DNA of 36,996 nucleotides from UBA2206 sp049303905 (GTDB taxonomy: Bacteria; Patescibacteriota; Minisyncoccia; Moranbacterales; UBA2206), in NCBI GenBank assembly GCA_049303905.1, contig JBAQNP010000023.1:1-36996 (forward strand), read 5' to 3'. How positions within the stretch are numbered: the stretch's first letter is position 1; every line of letters starts with the position of its first letter. Shown here piece after piece: positions 13,585-21,096 of the stretch. Below the pieces are notes generated by a model, which was not told the origin of the DNA, did not search any database, and worked only from the letters and a program-made list of their open reading frames with translations. Position numbers and translations under genes: made by a program.

Positions 13585-14655
13585 TTAATATCTTACCAAC
13601 GCTTCAAAATTTTTGGCATCCTTAGCGTGCATTTTGGCCGTTTCCAAGGAAATTATTCCTTGTTTAACTAATGTTGCCAATGATTTATCCATTGCAATCA
13701 TCCCTTCTTCAAACCCAGTTTCAATTACGTTGTCAATTTGATAGGCCTTATTTTCTCGGATAAGATTTTCCACTGCATGATTCTTTATCATTATTTCCAC
13801 CGCTGGAATTCGTCCCCCATCAATTTTTGGCAAAAGTCGCTGGGAAACTACCGCTAAAAGAACGCTGGCGAGTTGCGACCTGACTTGATTTTGTTGATGA
13901 GACGGAAAAACATCCACGATTCGATCAATTGTTTGAGCACTGTCATTAGTATGCAGTGTTGCAAAAATCAAATGCCCAGTTTCAGCCGCTGTGAGAGCCG
14001 TTGAAATAGTGTCCAAATCTCGCATTTCTCCCAAAAGAATAACGTTGGCATCTTCACGAAAAATTGCTCGAAGTGCTAAGGGAAAAGACTGTGAATCTTG
14101 ATATACTTCCCTTTGTTCAATTAGACATCGATCTTGCTCATATATATATTCGATCGGGTCTTCAATAGTGATGATATGTTTTTCTTGAGTCCTGTTTATT
14201 TGATTGATAAGTGCCGCCAGCGTTGTTGATTTCCCCTGTCCCGTTGGTCCGACAAACAGAACCAGCCCTTGAGAAGCATTGGTAAATTCATAAAGGGCTT
14301 CCGGTATATTTAATTCTTCTAAAGTTTTTATCTCTTTTGTAATTAAGCGAAAAGCCACACTCACATAACCTTGTTGAAAAAAAGCATTTACACGGAAACG
14401 CACTTTGTCTTCAAAATTATAGGAAAAATCCACCTGGCCTTCTTTCAAAAATATTTTCTTTTTTTCTTCGGTCAAAATCACATCGCACATCTCGCGCGTG
14501 TCCTCCGGAGTCAAAATATTTTCTTCAGTTAGAGGAACTAATTTTCCATCTATGCGAAATGTCGGATAACGAGAAACAGTCAAATGCAAATCTGACGCTC
14601 CTTGTTGGGCTGAAAGTCGCAGTAAATTTTTTATCCTTTGTTCTGCGTGAGCCAT
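13585..14655 (-). CDS. pilT: Type IV pilus retraction ATPase PilT
   Basis: The 356-residue hexameric ATPase powers pilus retraction. It has the N-terminal PAS-like domain (ASDLHLTVSRYPTFRIDGKL), Walker A GPTGQGKST (136-144), the Asp box with IEDPIEY, Walker B VILLGEMRD, and the His box TAAETGHLIFATLHTND. The C-terminal helix pair includes AVEIMIKNHAVENLIRENKAYQI, matching the AIRNLIRE-type retraction motif. Presence of PilT means these pili can be retracted, as needed for twitching or DNA uptake. Confidence 0.96.
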   Translation of the reverse strand: MAHAEQRIKNLLRLSAQQGASDLHLTVSRYPTFRIDGKLVPLTEENILTPEDTREMCDVILTEEKKKIFLKEGQVDFSYNFEDKVRFRVNAFFQQGYVSVAFRLITKEIKTLEELNIPEALYEFTNASQGLVLFVGPTGQGKSTTLAALINQINRTQEKHIITIEDPIEYIYEQDRCLIEQREVYQDSQSFPLALRAIFREDANVILLGEMRDLDTISTALTAAETGHLIFATLHTNDSAQTIDRIVDVFPSHQQNQVRSQLASVLLAVVSQRLLPKIDGGRIPAVEIMIKNHAVENLIRENKAYQIDNVIETGFEEGMIAMDKSLATLVKQGIISLETAKMHAKDAKNFEALVRY

Positions 14656-14660
14656 AAAAT

Positions 14661-15041
14661 TTATTGTAAATATTTATTAATTTTTTCCATCACTTCCGAA
14701 GGAGTAAAATGAGATTTAATGAGATAATCTTTGGCTCCCAAACCGAGACCTTCTTGAATTTCTTCTTTTTGACTCAGATTAGTCAGAAGTACCACTGGAA
14801 TTTTATTCAAATTCTCATCTTCCTTTATTTTTTTGAGCAGTTCCAGACCATTCATATAGGGCATCAAAATATCCAAAAGAATGAGGTCTGGTTTTGCTCC
14901 CGCCTCTAATTTTTTTATCGCTTCTGCTCCATTGGAAGCTGGAATTACATTCATTCCGTCCTTGGCTATTTTAGTTTCATAAATGTCCATCACAAAAGTG
15001 TCGTCTTCAACTATCATTATGGTTTTTTTTGTTGCATCCAT
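14661..15041 (-). CDS. Stand-alone CheY-like response regulator receiver
   Basis: The 126-residue protein is a single receiver domain. The acidic pocket is IVEDD (residues 11-14), the phosphoacceptor is Asp57 in LILLDILMP, the switch residue is Thr87 in VVLLTN, and Lys109 is in DYLIKS. There is no output domain. It lies between pilB and pilT with 5 and 23 bases of spacing, so it is part of the operon and probably binds a pilus component to control motor action, as PilG/PilH do elsewhere. No histidine kinase is in the window. Confidence 0.92.
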   Translation of the reverse strand: MDATKKTIMIVEDDTFVMDIYETKIAKDGMNVIPASNGAEAIKKLEAGAKPDLILLDILMPYMNGLELLKKIKEDENLNKIPVVLLTNLSQKEEIQEGLGLGAKDYLIKSHFTPSEVMEKINKYLQ

Positions 15042-15064
15042 AGTTTTATTGTTAAAATTTAAGT

Positions 15065-16693
15065 TTAATCATTTTCCTCTTCCAATGCCATATTACCTTC
15101 CGTCACTCTGTCTATTTCTTCGATAGTGGTGAGACCTTTGATTATTTTCAATATTCCGTCTTGTTTAATTGTCAAAATTTTTAAATTTTCTCTTTCTTTA
15201 TCAATTAATTCCTCGTTTCCTTTTTTTTCTATAATTATGTTTTTTATATTTTCACTAGCTGGAACTGCTTCGTATATCGCCAAGCGTCCGCGGAGTCCAG
15301 TACCATTGCAAGAATCGCAACCCTTGCCATGATAAAATTTTATCTCTTTTTTCCTATTAATTTCATATTTTCCTAATTCCTCGTCTGAAATTTTCGCCAC
15401 CTCATTTTCTATTAATTTTCTCACAGATTCAGGAACTATCTTTTCTTCTTTGCATTTTTCACAAATTTTTCGCACCAAACGTTGCGCCACTACAATGCGC
15501 AGTGCTGAAGCTAAAAGAAAAGGTTCGATACCCATATCAACAAGCCTAGGGATTGCACCGACAGCCGTATTAGTGTGGAGTGTTGAAAACATCAGATGTC
15601 CCGTAAGGGCTGCATGCACAGCGAGTTCTGCCGTTTCACTGTCACGAATTTCCCCTACCATGATAACATTAGGATCTTGACGCAAAATAGTACGAAGCCC
15701 TGAAGCAAAAGTATAGCCTATTTCAGGCTTAATTTGGCTTTGATTTAGCCCTTCAATGTTATATTCAATTGGATCTTCAAGGGTAATGATATTTCTTTCT
15801 TCGATATTTAATATTTTCAAAAGCGCATAAAGTGAAGTTGATTTGCCCGACCCAGTCGGACCCGTAAAAAGTATCATCCCATAGGTTTCCTTAAGAGCTT
15901 TTTTCACATCCTCTAGTGCTGTTCCGAAAAGACCAAGAGCCTCAATGCTGGCTAGTCCTTTATCCTTATCCAAAATTCTCATAACTATTTTCTCTCCAGA
16001 AATAACCGGCAAAGTTGAAACTCGAAAATCGACCTCTTTGCCATCACTGGTTGTTCTAAACCTACCATCTTGTGGTTTTCTTTTTTCATCAATTTTTAAA
16101 TTAGCTAAAATTTTTATCCGAGAAATTACTGCTGGCCCAATTTCTTTGGGCATAATTAGACTAACATGCAAAATTCCATCCACACGAAATCTCACGCGAT
16201 AATCATGATCCATAGGCTCGATATGAATGTCACTTGCATTTCCTTCTATTGCATGACCCACGATAACCTCTACTAATTTAGTAACTGGCGCATCCTTTAA
16301 GACTTCTTTTTCTTTTTCTTTTTCGCCTTTTGTTAAATAATCTTCTTCTTCACCAAAAATAACCTCTTTTTTGAATGACTTGACCGCTTCTTTTAAAGCT
16401 TCCGCCGGAGCGTTGTATTGATCGATAATCTCTTGAAAAATTCCTTCACTAACAAGATAGCTTTCTATCTCCACATTTTCTTTCTCCGCCATAAAACGCA
16501 AGGCGTTAAGCGCCCCCATATCTCTCGAGTTAACCATCGCAACTTTTACTATGTTGCCTTTTTTTTCAAAAGCCACAATGCGGTATTTTTCTGAAACCTC
16601 TCTTGGAATCAAATTTATCGCCTTATCTTCTATTTTCTTAGGGACTTTTTCCAGGCGTGCGATGTCGGTAGTAATAGGTGAATTATCTGGCAT
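15065..16693 (-). CDS. pilB: Type IV pilus assembly ATPase PilB
   Basis: The 542-residue GspE/PilB ATPase drives pilus extension. It has an N-terminal MshEN-like domain (residues about 15-95), a variable linker, then the catalytic region: ASDIHIEP, Walker A GPTGSGKS (278-285), the Asp box ITLEDPIEY, Walker B VIMVGEIRD (343-351) and the His box ALTGHLMFSTLHTN. Two CxxC pairs (411-414 and 459-462) form the zinc site typical of PilB. It is followed by the receiver gene and pilT. Confidence 0.96.
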   Translation of the reverse strand: MPDNSPITTDIARLEKVPKKIEDKAINLIPREVSEKYRIVAFEKKGNIVKVAMVNSRDMGALNALRFMAEKENVEIESYLVSEGIFQEIIDQYNAPAEALKEAVKSFKKEVIFGEEEDYLTKGEKEKEKEVLKDAPVTKLVEVIVGHAIEGNASDIHIEPMDHDYRVRFRVDGILHVSLIMPKEIGPAVISRIKILANLKIDEKRKPQDGRFRTTSDGKEVDFRVSTLPVISGEKIVMRILDKDKGLASIEALGLFGTALEDVKKALKETYGMILFTGPTGSGKSTSLYALLKILNIEERNIITLEDPIEYNIEGLNQSQIKPEIGYTFASGLRTILRQDPNVIMVGEIRDSETAELAVHAALTGHLMFSTLHTNTAVGAIPRLVDMGIEPFLLASALRIVVAQRLVRKICEKCKEEKIVPESVRKLIENEVAKISDEELGKYEINRKKEIKFYHGKGCDSCNGTGLRGRLAIYEAVPASENIKNIIIEKKGNEELIDKERENLKILTIKQDGILKIIKGLTTIEEIDRVTEGNMALEEEND

Positions 16694-16702
16694 ATAAAAA
16701 AA

Positions 16703-17473
16703 TTATGGCTGAAATAGATTACTTTTACCTCCTTGTTCAACGCTTAATTGAAAATTATCAGCATTTTTTTGATTTTTTATATCTGAAATAACTTTCGTTT
16801 CCAATTGAGAATTGTCAAAAATAGGACTGCTGATATTTGAATTATTCAGTTTAGCTCTTTTTAAAACATTAAAATCTACTGCAGCGCTAATCAATAGAAT
16901 ATTCGAGTCAGTTATTGATTGAACTCCGGAATTATTTTTGCTTATTTCCAAGGTCTCAAAACTATTACTGCGATTGAGTCTTCCAATGCTGGCTAAAAAA
17001 TCTTTTATCTTTTCATAATTCCCCGCTAATTTTATTTCTGTTTTAAGATTTTGTATTTTCGGTAAAACGATTGGCGAAACAGCACTGCCAGAATTAGAAA
17101 TTGGAGCAGAAGCAGTCTCTTCAACAAGCTGAATTTCCTTGAGCGGTTGATTCACCTTTTCATCGAAAAGTAGCAGACCGGAATTCGAGGCTAGATTTAT
17201 TAGGTTGTTTACTATTTCTTCTTCTTTTGTTTCTGCAGGAATAAAAGCATAAAGCATCTCTTTTTCAGGCAAAGAAGAAATTTGCGCTGAAAGATCATCG
17301 GCACTTTCACTTTTCTCAAGTAATTCCGTTAACTTTTTTTGCTCACTTTTTAGTTTCGTATAATTTTCTTTTACCCCGCTTGCTCCGTTAGAATAGGCCG
17401 GATAAACCAACCAGATAGAAATTGCGACTACAATTACTATTATAAGTGGCATTAATAATATTTTTACCTTCAT
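16703..17473 (-). CDS. pilO: Type IV pilus alignment protein PilO
   Basis: The 256-residue protein has one N-terminal transmembrane helix (about 4-26), a coiled-coil stretch (VKENYTKLKSEQKKLTELLEKSE) and an outer ferredoxin-like domain (LKTEIKLAGNYEKIKDFLASIGRLNRSN). This is the PilO plan; the KIKDFLASIG segment is the most diagnostic. PilO pairs with PilN to link the cytoplasmic PilM ring to the pilus. The C-terminal 60 residues are low-complexity and not conserved. Confidence 0.85.
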   Translation of the reverse strand: MKVKILLMPLIIVIVVAISIWLVYPAYSNGASGVKENYTKLKSEQKKLTELLEKSESADDLSAQISSLPEKEMLYAFIPAETKEEEIVNNLINLASNSGLLLFDEKVNQPLKEIQLVEETASAPISNSGSAVSPIVLPKIQNLKTEIKLAGNYEKIKDFLASIGRLNRSNSFETLEISKNNSGVQSITDSNILLISAAVDFNVLKRAKLNNSNISSPIFDNSQLETKVISDIKNQKNADNFQLSVEQGGKSNLFQP

Positions 17474-17485
17474 ATTTTTATTTTA

Positions 17486-18010
17486 TTATTTTATTATTAA
17501 ATCTATAGAAAAACTTATTTTATTATTTTCTTTAGCAATTATGGAACTTTGACCAGGAATAACACCGGAAAAATAATCGTTTTGCTTGAAACTTAGGATT
17601 TGCTTGGCTACCGTTTGAAAACTATCTCCCACGCAAAGAAGGGATATGGTTTGTTTATTTTTATCATATTTAAAAGAATTTAAATAAACCGCCGGCAATA
17701 TGGATTTTTCCACTTGATTCAAAACATCTGCCATAGATTTATTTTCAGCGATTATTTTCTCCGCTTCATCACTTCGATTTTTAAAATCAATGATTTCATT
17801 GCCATTGCCTGCTATAAATTTATTGTATTCAATGTCATATTCTCCCTTAACTCCTTCGATTTTCGAAGATAAGACACGATTAGTGATAAGCAGTGCCCCG
17901 TATAACACAAAGACAAGCACCAGAATAACAATAGAAACAATCAAGCCTGTTCCCATTGCGCTTGGATTTTTTTTTGTGATATCTTCTGTCGCTAAATTTA
18001 TATTTGGCAT
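17486..18010 (-). CDS. pilN: Type IV pilus alignment protein PilN
   Basis: The 174-residue protein begins with the short cytoplasmic peptide MPNINLATED, the counterpart of the INLLP motif by which PilN docks into PilM. One membrane helix (about 22-43), a coiled coil and a small alpha/beta domain follow (LNSFKYDKNKQTISLLCVGDSFQTVAKQILSFKQ). It sits between pilM and pilO with short spacing, the normal order. Confidence 0.85.
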   Translation of the reverse strand: MPNINLATEDITKKNPSAMGTGLIVSIVILVLVFVLYGALLITNRVLSSKIEGVKGEYDIEYNKFIAGNGNEIIDFKNRSDEAEKIIAENKSMADVLNQVEKSILPAVYLNSFKYDKNKQTISLLCVGDSFQTVAKQILSFKQNDYFSGVIPGQSSIIAKENNKISFSIDLIIK

Positions 18011-18030
18011 ATTTTTTTAAAATTAATTAT

Positions 18031-19098
18031 TTATTTTTCTCGTAAATCCTCTATACCCTTAAGCGCAAGACCCATAGCTACAGAGAATTGATTTTTAATT
18101 TTTTCTATTGCTGGCTCCACATTTTTATCATAGCCAACTCGGCCAAATGGATTGCCTACCATAGTCTTGAGGCCCAATTTATCAGCAATGAATTTTTCCA
18201 GACCCGCAAAATTAGCTGTACCCCCAGAAAGAATCAAGGCATCCACACTCGAACCATTTTCCTTTTTTGGCAAAGCGCTAATTATCCTAGAAATTTCACC
18301 CACAATCAAATCAATAGCGGGAAAATTGAGACTTGATTCTATGCTAAAAAAATCTTTTCCCGATACCTTCATCATTTCCGCTCTTTCCGGAGTTATCCCT
18401 AGACTTGTAGCAATAGTTCTGGTTATATCGCTTCCGCCGGCATCAATATTGCGATTAGCCTTAATAATTCCTTTTTCCGTATAAATTATATTGCAAACTC
18501 GATAGCCTATATCAAGGATTATGAAATTACCCAAATCATTGCCCACCAACGAATCAACCATAGCTAGGTTTTCCATTTCAATTCCCAAAAGCTTGAGATT
18601 GGAATCTTTTATAATTTTTTCATAAGCCAACACTTTGTTTCGAGAAGCGGCCACCAAAAGAACTTGAACATTTTTATTGGCATCCTTTTCTTCCTCGGCC
18701 TCATCTTTGATAATTTCCCAACTAATCACCACCTCATCCAAGGAGGTCGGGATATATTTATGTGCTTCAAATTTTATCGCCTGTTCCATATCTGCCGATG
18801 TCATTTTAGGAAAATCAATTAGCGTGATAAGACCCCCAAAAGATGGAATGGAGGCATAGGCTTTCTTAGTGTTAATGTCAGAAACTTTTATAATTCTCTT
18901 CAAATATTCCGGAATGGCTTTTTCAAAAAAATTCGAACCAGTTGCCTTGTTTTTTTCTGCAATATCTGGAATTTTCATCCAGGCATAATTAGAAAGATAG
19001 GGCTTGCCAGAACGCAACTCCAATTCTATTATTTTCAAAGATGAAGCACCGATATCAATCCCTAATACTTTTTTTCTACCAAAACTAAAACCAAACAT
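18031..19098 (-). CDS. pilM: Type IV pilus actin-like ATPase PilM
   Basis: The 355-residue protein has the FtsA/actin-like fold: the phosphate-1 loop in LGIDIGASSLKIIEL, the connect/phosphate-2 region ILDIGYRVCNIIY, and the adenosine motif ALILSGGTANFAGL. It also has PilM-specific VLLVAASRNKVLAYEKIIKDSNL. It forms the cytoplasmic ring that binds PilN and communicates with the PilB/PilT motors. It is the first gene of the pilus operon, behind an extended -10 at 19145-19150. Confidence 0.94.
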   Translation of the reverse strand: MFGFSFGRKKVLGIDIGASSLKIIELELRSGKPYLSNYAWMKIPDIAEKNKATGSNFFEKAIPEYLKRIIKVSDINTKKAYASIPSFGGLITLIDFPKMTSADMEQAIKFEAHKYIPTSLDEVVISWEIIKDEAEEEKDANKNVQVLLVAASRNKVLAYEKIIKDSNLKLLGIEMENLAMVDSLVGNDLGNFIILDIGYRVCNIIYTEKGIIKANRNIDAGGSDITRTIATSLGITPERAEMMKVSGKDFFSIESSLNFPAIDLIVGEISRIISALPKKENGSSVDALILSGGTANFAGLEKFIADKLGLKTMVGNPFGRVGYDKNVEPAIEKIKNQFSVAMGLALKGIEDLREK

Positions 19099-19131
19099 TT
19101 TTGTTTTTTATATTTAAATTATAATATCTTT

Positions 19132-19195
19132 TTTCCACAAGCTAATTATACCACATTTTTTAATTTTCAACTACTAACTCAAAAAGTTATCCACA
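19132..19195. promoter_or_regulatory. comF/pilM intergenic control region: DnaA boxes and pilM promoter
   Basis: TTATCCACA at 19187-19195 is a perfect DnaA box on the plus strand and TTTTCCACA at 19132-19140 is a near match. Between them, on the minus strand, TGGTATAAT (-10 hexamer 19145-19150) is an extended -10 for pilM, about 47 bases before its ATG; the -35 is weak. DnaA control of the two divergent genes is inference. Confidence 0.5.
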
Positions 19196-19238
19196 GGGGC
19201 TCTTTACTAATTGTCAATTTATTAGGAATATATAATTA

Positions 19239-20033
19239 ATGATTAAAAAATATTTTAAAAATTTACACCATTTTATCCTCGACACGCTTTTTCCTATTCA
19301 TTGTTTATATTGCCAAAAATATGGCGCGTGGGTTTGTCAGGAATGTGCTCAAAAAAATTCTATTCTATCTGTCCAAGTTTGTCCCTATTGCGAAAAAACA
19401 ATTTCCCCAAATGGCCGAATTTGTCCAAAATGCAAGGATAAATTCTTAGCAAAAAATGAAATTTGGCCACTAGATACCCTTATTGTGAGTGCTAAATATG
19501 AAAAAAACGGGCTTTCTCGCCTAGTTCATTGTTTTAAATATAATTTCATTCCTGATTTAGGTGAAGTTTTAGCCAAAATTATTTGTGAGTCTTTTATTCT
19601 CCATAATTCACCTCTGCCAGATTTTATCATCCCCATCCCCCTTCATTCCAAGCGTCTCCGCTGGCGAGGTTTCAATCAATCAGAAATTCTTGCCCAATAT
19701 ATTTCTCAAAATTTGACCCCTGGTTTTCCATTGCCAGTTATTTCCAATTTTCTTTTTCGAAAAAAATATACTCCCGCGCAGATGAAAATAAAAAATTATC
19801 AAGAAAGACAAAGGAATGTCCGAGATATTTTTGGTTTGAACCGCATCCCAGAAACGAGACATGCCTCGTCTCTACATTTTGCATCTTTACAAAATAAAAC
19901 TATTCTATTAGTCGACGACATCTGCACCACCGGCGCCACTCTTATTGAAGCAGCAAAGGTTCTGAAATCTACAGGCGCCAAAAAAGTTTTTGCTATTGTA
20001 ATTGCAAGACAAGAAATTCGCCCTGTTGAATAA
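19239..20033 (+). CDS. comF: ComF family phosphoribosyltransferase-like protein
   Basis: The 264-residue protein has an N-terminal zinc-finger region with four CxxC pairs (22-25, 33-36, 48-51, 62-65) followed by a type I phosphoribosyltransferase domain with the PRPP loop TILLVDDICTTGATL (221-235). The ComF signatures IIPIPLHSKRLRWRGFNQSEILA and RQRNVRDIFGLN are present. ComF supports natural transformation, probably at the inner face of the DNA import channel. Residues about 203-217 are encoded by a palindromic repeat inserted just before the PRPP loop. The ATG has AGGA about 12 bases upstream. It is divergent from the pilus operon and ends 4 bases from the convergent gene at 20038. Confidence 0.9.
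   Translation: MIKKYFKNLHHFILDTLFPIHCLYCQKYGAWVCQECAQKNSILSVQVCPYCEKTISPNGRICPKCKDKFLAKNEIWPLDTLIVSAKYEKNGLSRLVHCFKYNFIPDLGEVLAKIICESFILHNSPLPDFIIPIPLHSKRLRWRGFNQSEILAQYISQNLTPGFPLPVISNFLFRKKYTPAQMKIKNYQERQRNVRDIFGLNRIPETRHASSLHFASLQNKTILLVDDICTTGATLIEAAKVLKSTGAKKVFAIVIARQEIRPVE
19850..19873. repeat. Palindromic repeat element inside comF
   Basis: AGAAACGAG (19850-19858) pairs with CTCGTCTCT (19865-19873) at 8 of 9 positions around ACATGC. The core (GAGAC, CTCGTCTCTAC) resembles a widespread short palindrome otherwise seen between genes. It is read in frame in ComF. Confidence 0.55.
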
Positions 20034-20037
20034 GTTT

Positions 20038-20592
20038 TTATAATCTCAATAATCGATCAAGTGTATCCATCATGCCTGGTTTATGTTCTTCTTCGGGGAT
20101 ATACTCCAAAAGAATCTTTCTAATCTCTGAGGGATCTTGATCGCCGATTGGGATATGAATGAAAGGCGCGAGATAACTCTCCGTATGCAGACTTATGACT
20201 CGTAAACCATCTTCTTCATAAAAAACCCAAAAGGATCGAATGTTGTCAAAATCATAAATTTCTCTTCCTGCCACTACGCCATCACGCGTTAACATAAAAT
20301 CCAAAGTGCGTGGATCTTTTTCAATGTAGATATAGCCCACCACACCAATCAGAATAAAAGTAATAGCCATCACAAGACCATTAGTGAAAATTGCATAAGC
20401 AACAATTGCGATAAGGATGGCAGTAATGTAGAAATACCATTTTCGATCTCGCTCGAATGTTTCAAATTCTGGTGCACGCCAATGAAGTCGCACGTCACGC
20501 GAATGTTTTTCGATGAGCATATCATGCGGAGCTTCCAATTCGGAAAAATCATCCGGTGGCAAAAATTTTTGCGGTTCTGGGGCGGTTATCAT
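20038..20592 (-). CDS. Two-helix membrane protein with PH-like C-terminal domain
   Basis: After a 50-residue polar N-terminal part (PEPQKFLPPDD...HDMLIEKHSRDVRLHWRAPEFE), two closely spaced transmembrane helices (YFYITAILIAIVAYAIFTN and MAITFILIGVVGYIYI) are followed by about 90 residues resembling a bacterial PH-like domain (DFMLTRDGVVAGREIYDFDNIRSFWVFYE). The function is unknown; similar proteins are common in CPR genomes. The frame is open for 67 more codons upstream into tRNA-Ser, but AAGAGG five bases before the ATG at 20592 is the only good ribosome site, so I use that start (184 residues). MYIKRNQ at 20637 is a possible alternative. Confidence 0.6.
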   Translation of the reverse strand: MITAPEPQKFLPPDDFSELEAPHDMLIEKHSRDVRLHWRAPEFETFERDRKWYFYITAILIAIVAYAIFTNGLVMAITFILIGVVGYIYIEKDPRTLDFMLTRDGVVAGREIYDFDNIRSFWVFYEEDGLRVISLHTESYLAPFIHIPIGDQDPSEIRKILLEYIPEEEHKPGMMDTLDRLLRL

Positions 20593-20597
20593 TTTTT

Positions 20598-20603
20598 CCT
20601 CTT
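20598..20603 (-). promoter_or_regulatory. Shine-Dalgarno that fixes the start of the PH-like protein
   Basis: AAGAGG lies on the minus strand five bases before ATG 20592. It rules against the longer frame, which would run through tRNA-Ser. Confidence 0.6.
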
Positions 20604-20711
20604 GCTCTTTTTGCTCCTGATTTCTTTTTATATACATATTTTTGCTTTTGTTATATAATAGCATAGAAATATTTGCTTTCATAGTTAATATGTTGTAAAT
20701 TGAAATAAGGC

Positions 20712-20717
20712 TATAAT
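20712..20717 (+). promoter_or_regulatory. -10 element of the tRNA-Ser promoter
   Basis: TATAAT ends 4 bases before the first base of tRNA-Ser(GCT), so transcription would start at or within a base or two of the mature 5' end. The -35 region is poor. Confidence 0.45.
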
Positions 20718-20721
20718 ATAT

Positions 20722-20811
20722 GGAAAGGTGGCTGAGTGGTCTAAAGCGGCTCCGTGCTAAGGAGTAGTCTGGGCAACTGGACCGTGGGTTCAAATCCCAC
20801 CCTTTCCGCCA
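20722..20811 (+). tRNA. tRNA-Ser (GCT), CCA encoded
   Basis: Acceptor GGAAAGG/CCTTTCC, anticodon loop GTGCTAA giving GCT, a long variable arm (AGTCTGGGCAACTGGAC) and a T arm with TTCAAAT. The discriminator G at 20808 is followed by CCA, the only one of the five tRNAs here with an encoded CCA. Confidence 0.93.
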
Positions 20812-20827
20812 AAGTTAAATTAGTCAT

Positions 20828-20916
20828 GAAAGAGTGCCCGAGTGGGCCAAATGTGAACTAACATTTGGCGGGTTTCAAAAGAAACCCTGGAACCACGAGG
20901 GAAACGGTTTTTTAAT
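20828..20916 (+). pseudogene. tRNA-Ser-like 5' fragment fused to a hairpin series and T-run
   Basis: Sixteen bases (20830-20845, AAGAGTGCCCGAGTGG) are identical to the 5' part of tRNA-Ser(TGA) at 20937-20952. After that the sequence departs and folds into consecutive hairpins: GCCAAATG/CATTTGGC (20846-20869), GGGTTTC/GAAACCC (20870-20887), then ACC...GGT followed by TTTTTT. No anticodon arm or 3' acceptor strand is present, so it is not a tRNA. It may be a rearranged tRNA remnant or a small RNA of its own. Confidence 0.45.
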
Positions 20917-20934
20917 TTACGAAGTAAATAATAT

Positions 20935-21021
20935 GGAAGAGTGCCCGAGTGGTTGAAGGGAACAGTCTTGAAAACTGTCGAACCTGAAAGGGTTCCGTGA
21001 GTTCGAATCTCACCTCTTCCG
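20935..21021 (+). tRNA. tRNA-Ser (TGA)
   Basis: Acceptor GGAAGAG/CTCTTCC, anticodon arm ACAGT-CTTGAAA-ACTGT giving TGA, a long variable arm (AACCTGAAAGGGTT) and T arm GTGAG-TTCGAAT-CTCAC. The discriminator is G; the next bases are CAT, so no CCA is encoded. Confidence 0.94.
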
Positions 21022-21025
21022 CATA

Positions 21026-21056
21026 AAAAAACTACACATTTATTGTGTAGTTTTTT
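21026..21056. terminator. Bidirectional intrinsic terminator
   Basis: ACTACACA (21031-21038) pairs with TGTGTAGT (21044-21051), flanked by an A-run and a T-run that extend the stem. It can end the tRNA-Ser transcript on the plus strand and the lysozyme-like gene on the minus strand. Confidence 0.8.
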
Positions 21057-21096
21057 CCTTTATTAAAGCCATTTTTAAATTTTATCGATAAAATTT

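Noticed and set aside
20593..20793. N-terminal extension of the PH-like membrane protein through tRNA-Ser(GCT)
   Set aside because: The extension reads antisense through the tRNA and has no ribosome site; the ATG at 20592 has a good one.
20885..20916. T-box riboswitch (TGGAACCACG followed by a T-run)
   Set aside because: The match to the T-box core is partial, there is no stem I/specifier structure, and no aminoacyl-tRNA synthetase or amino-acid gene follows.
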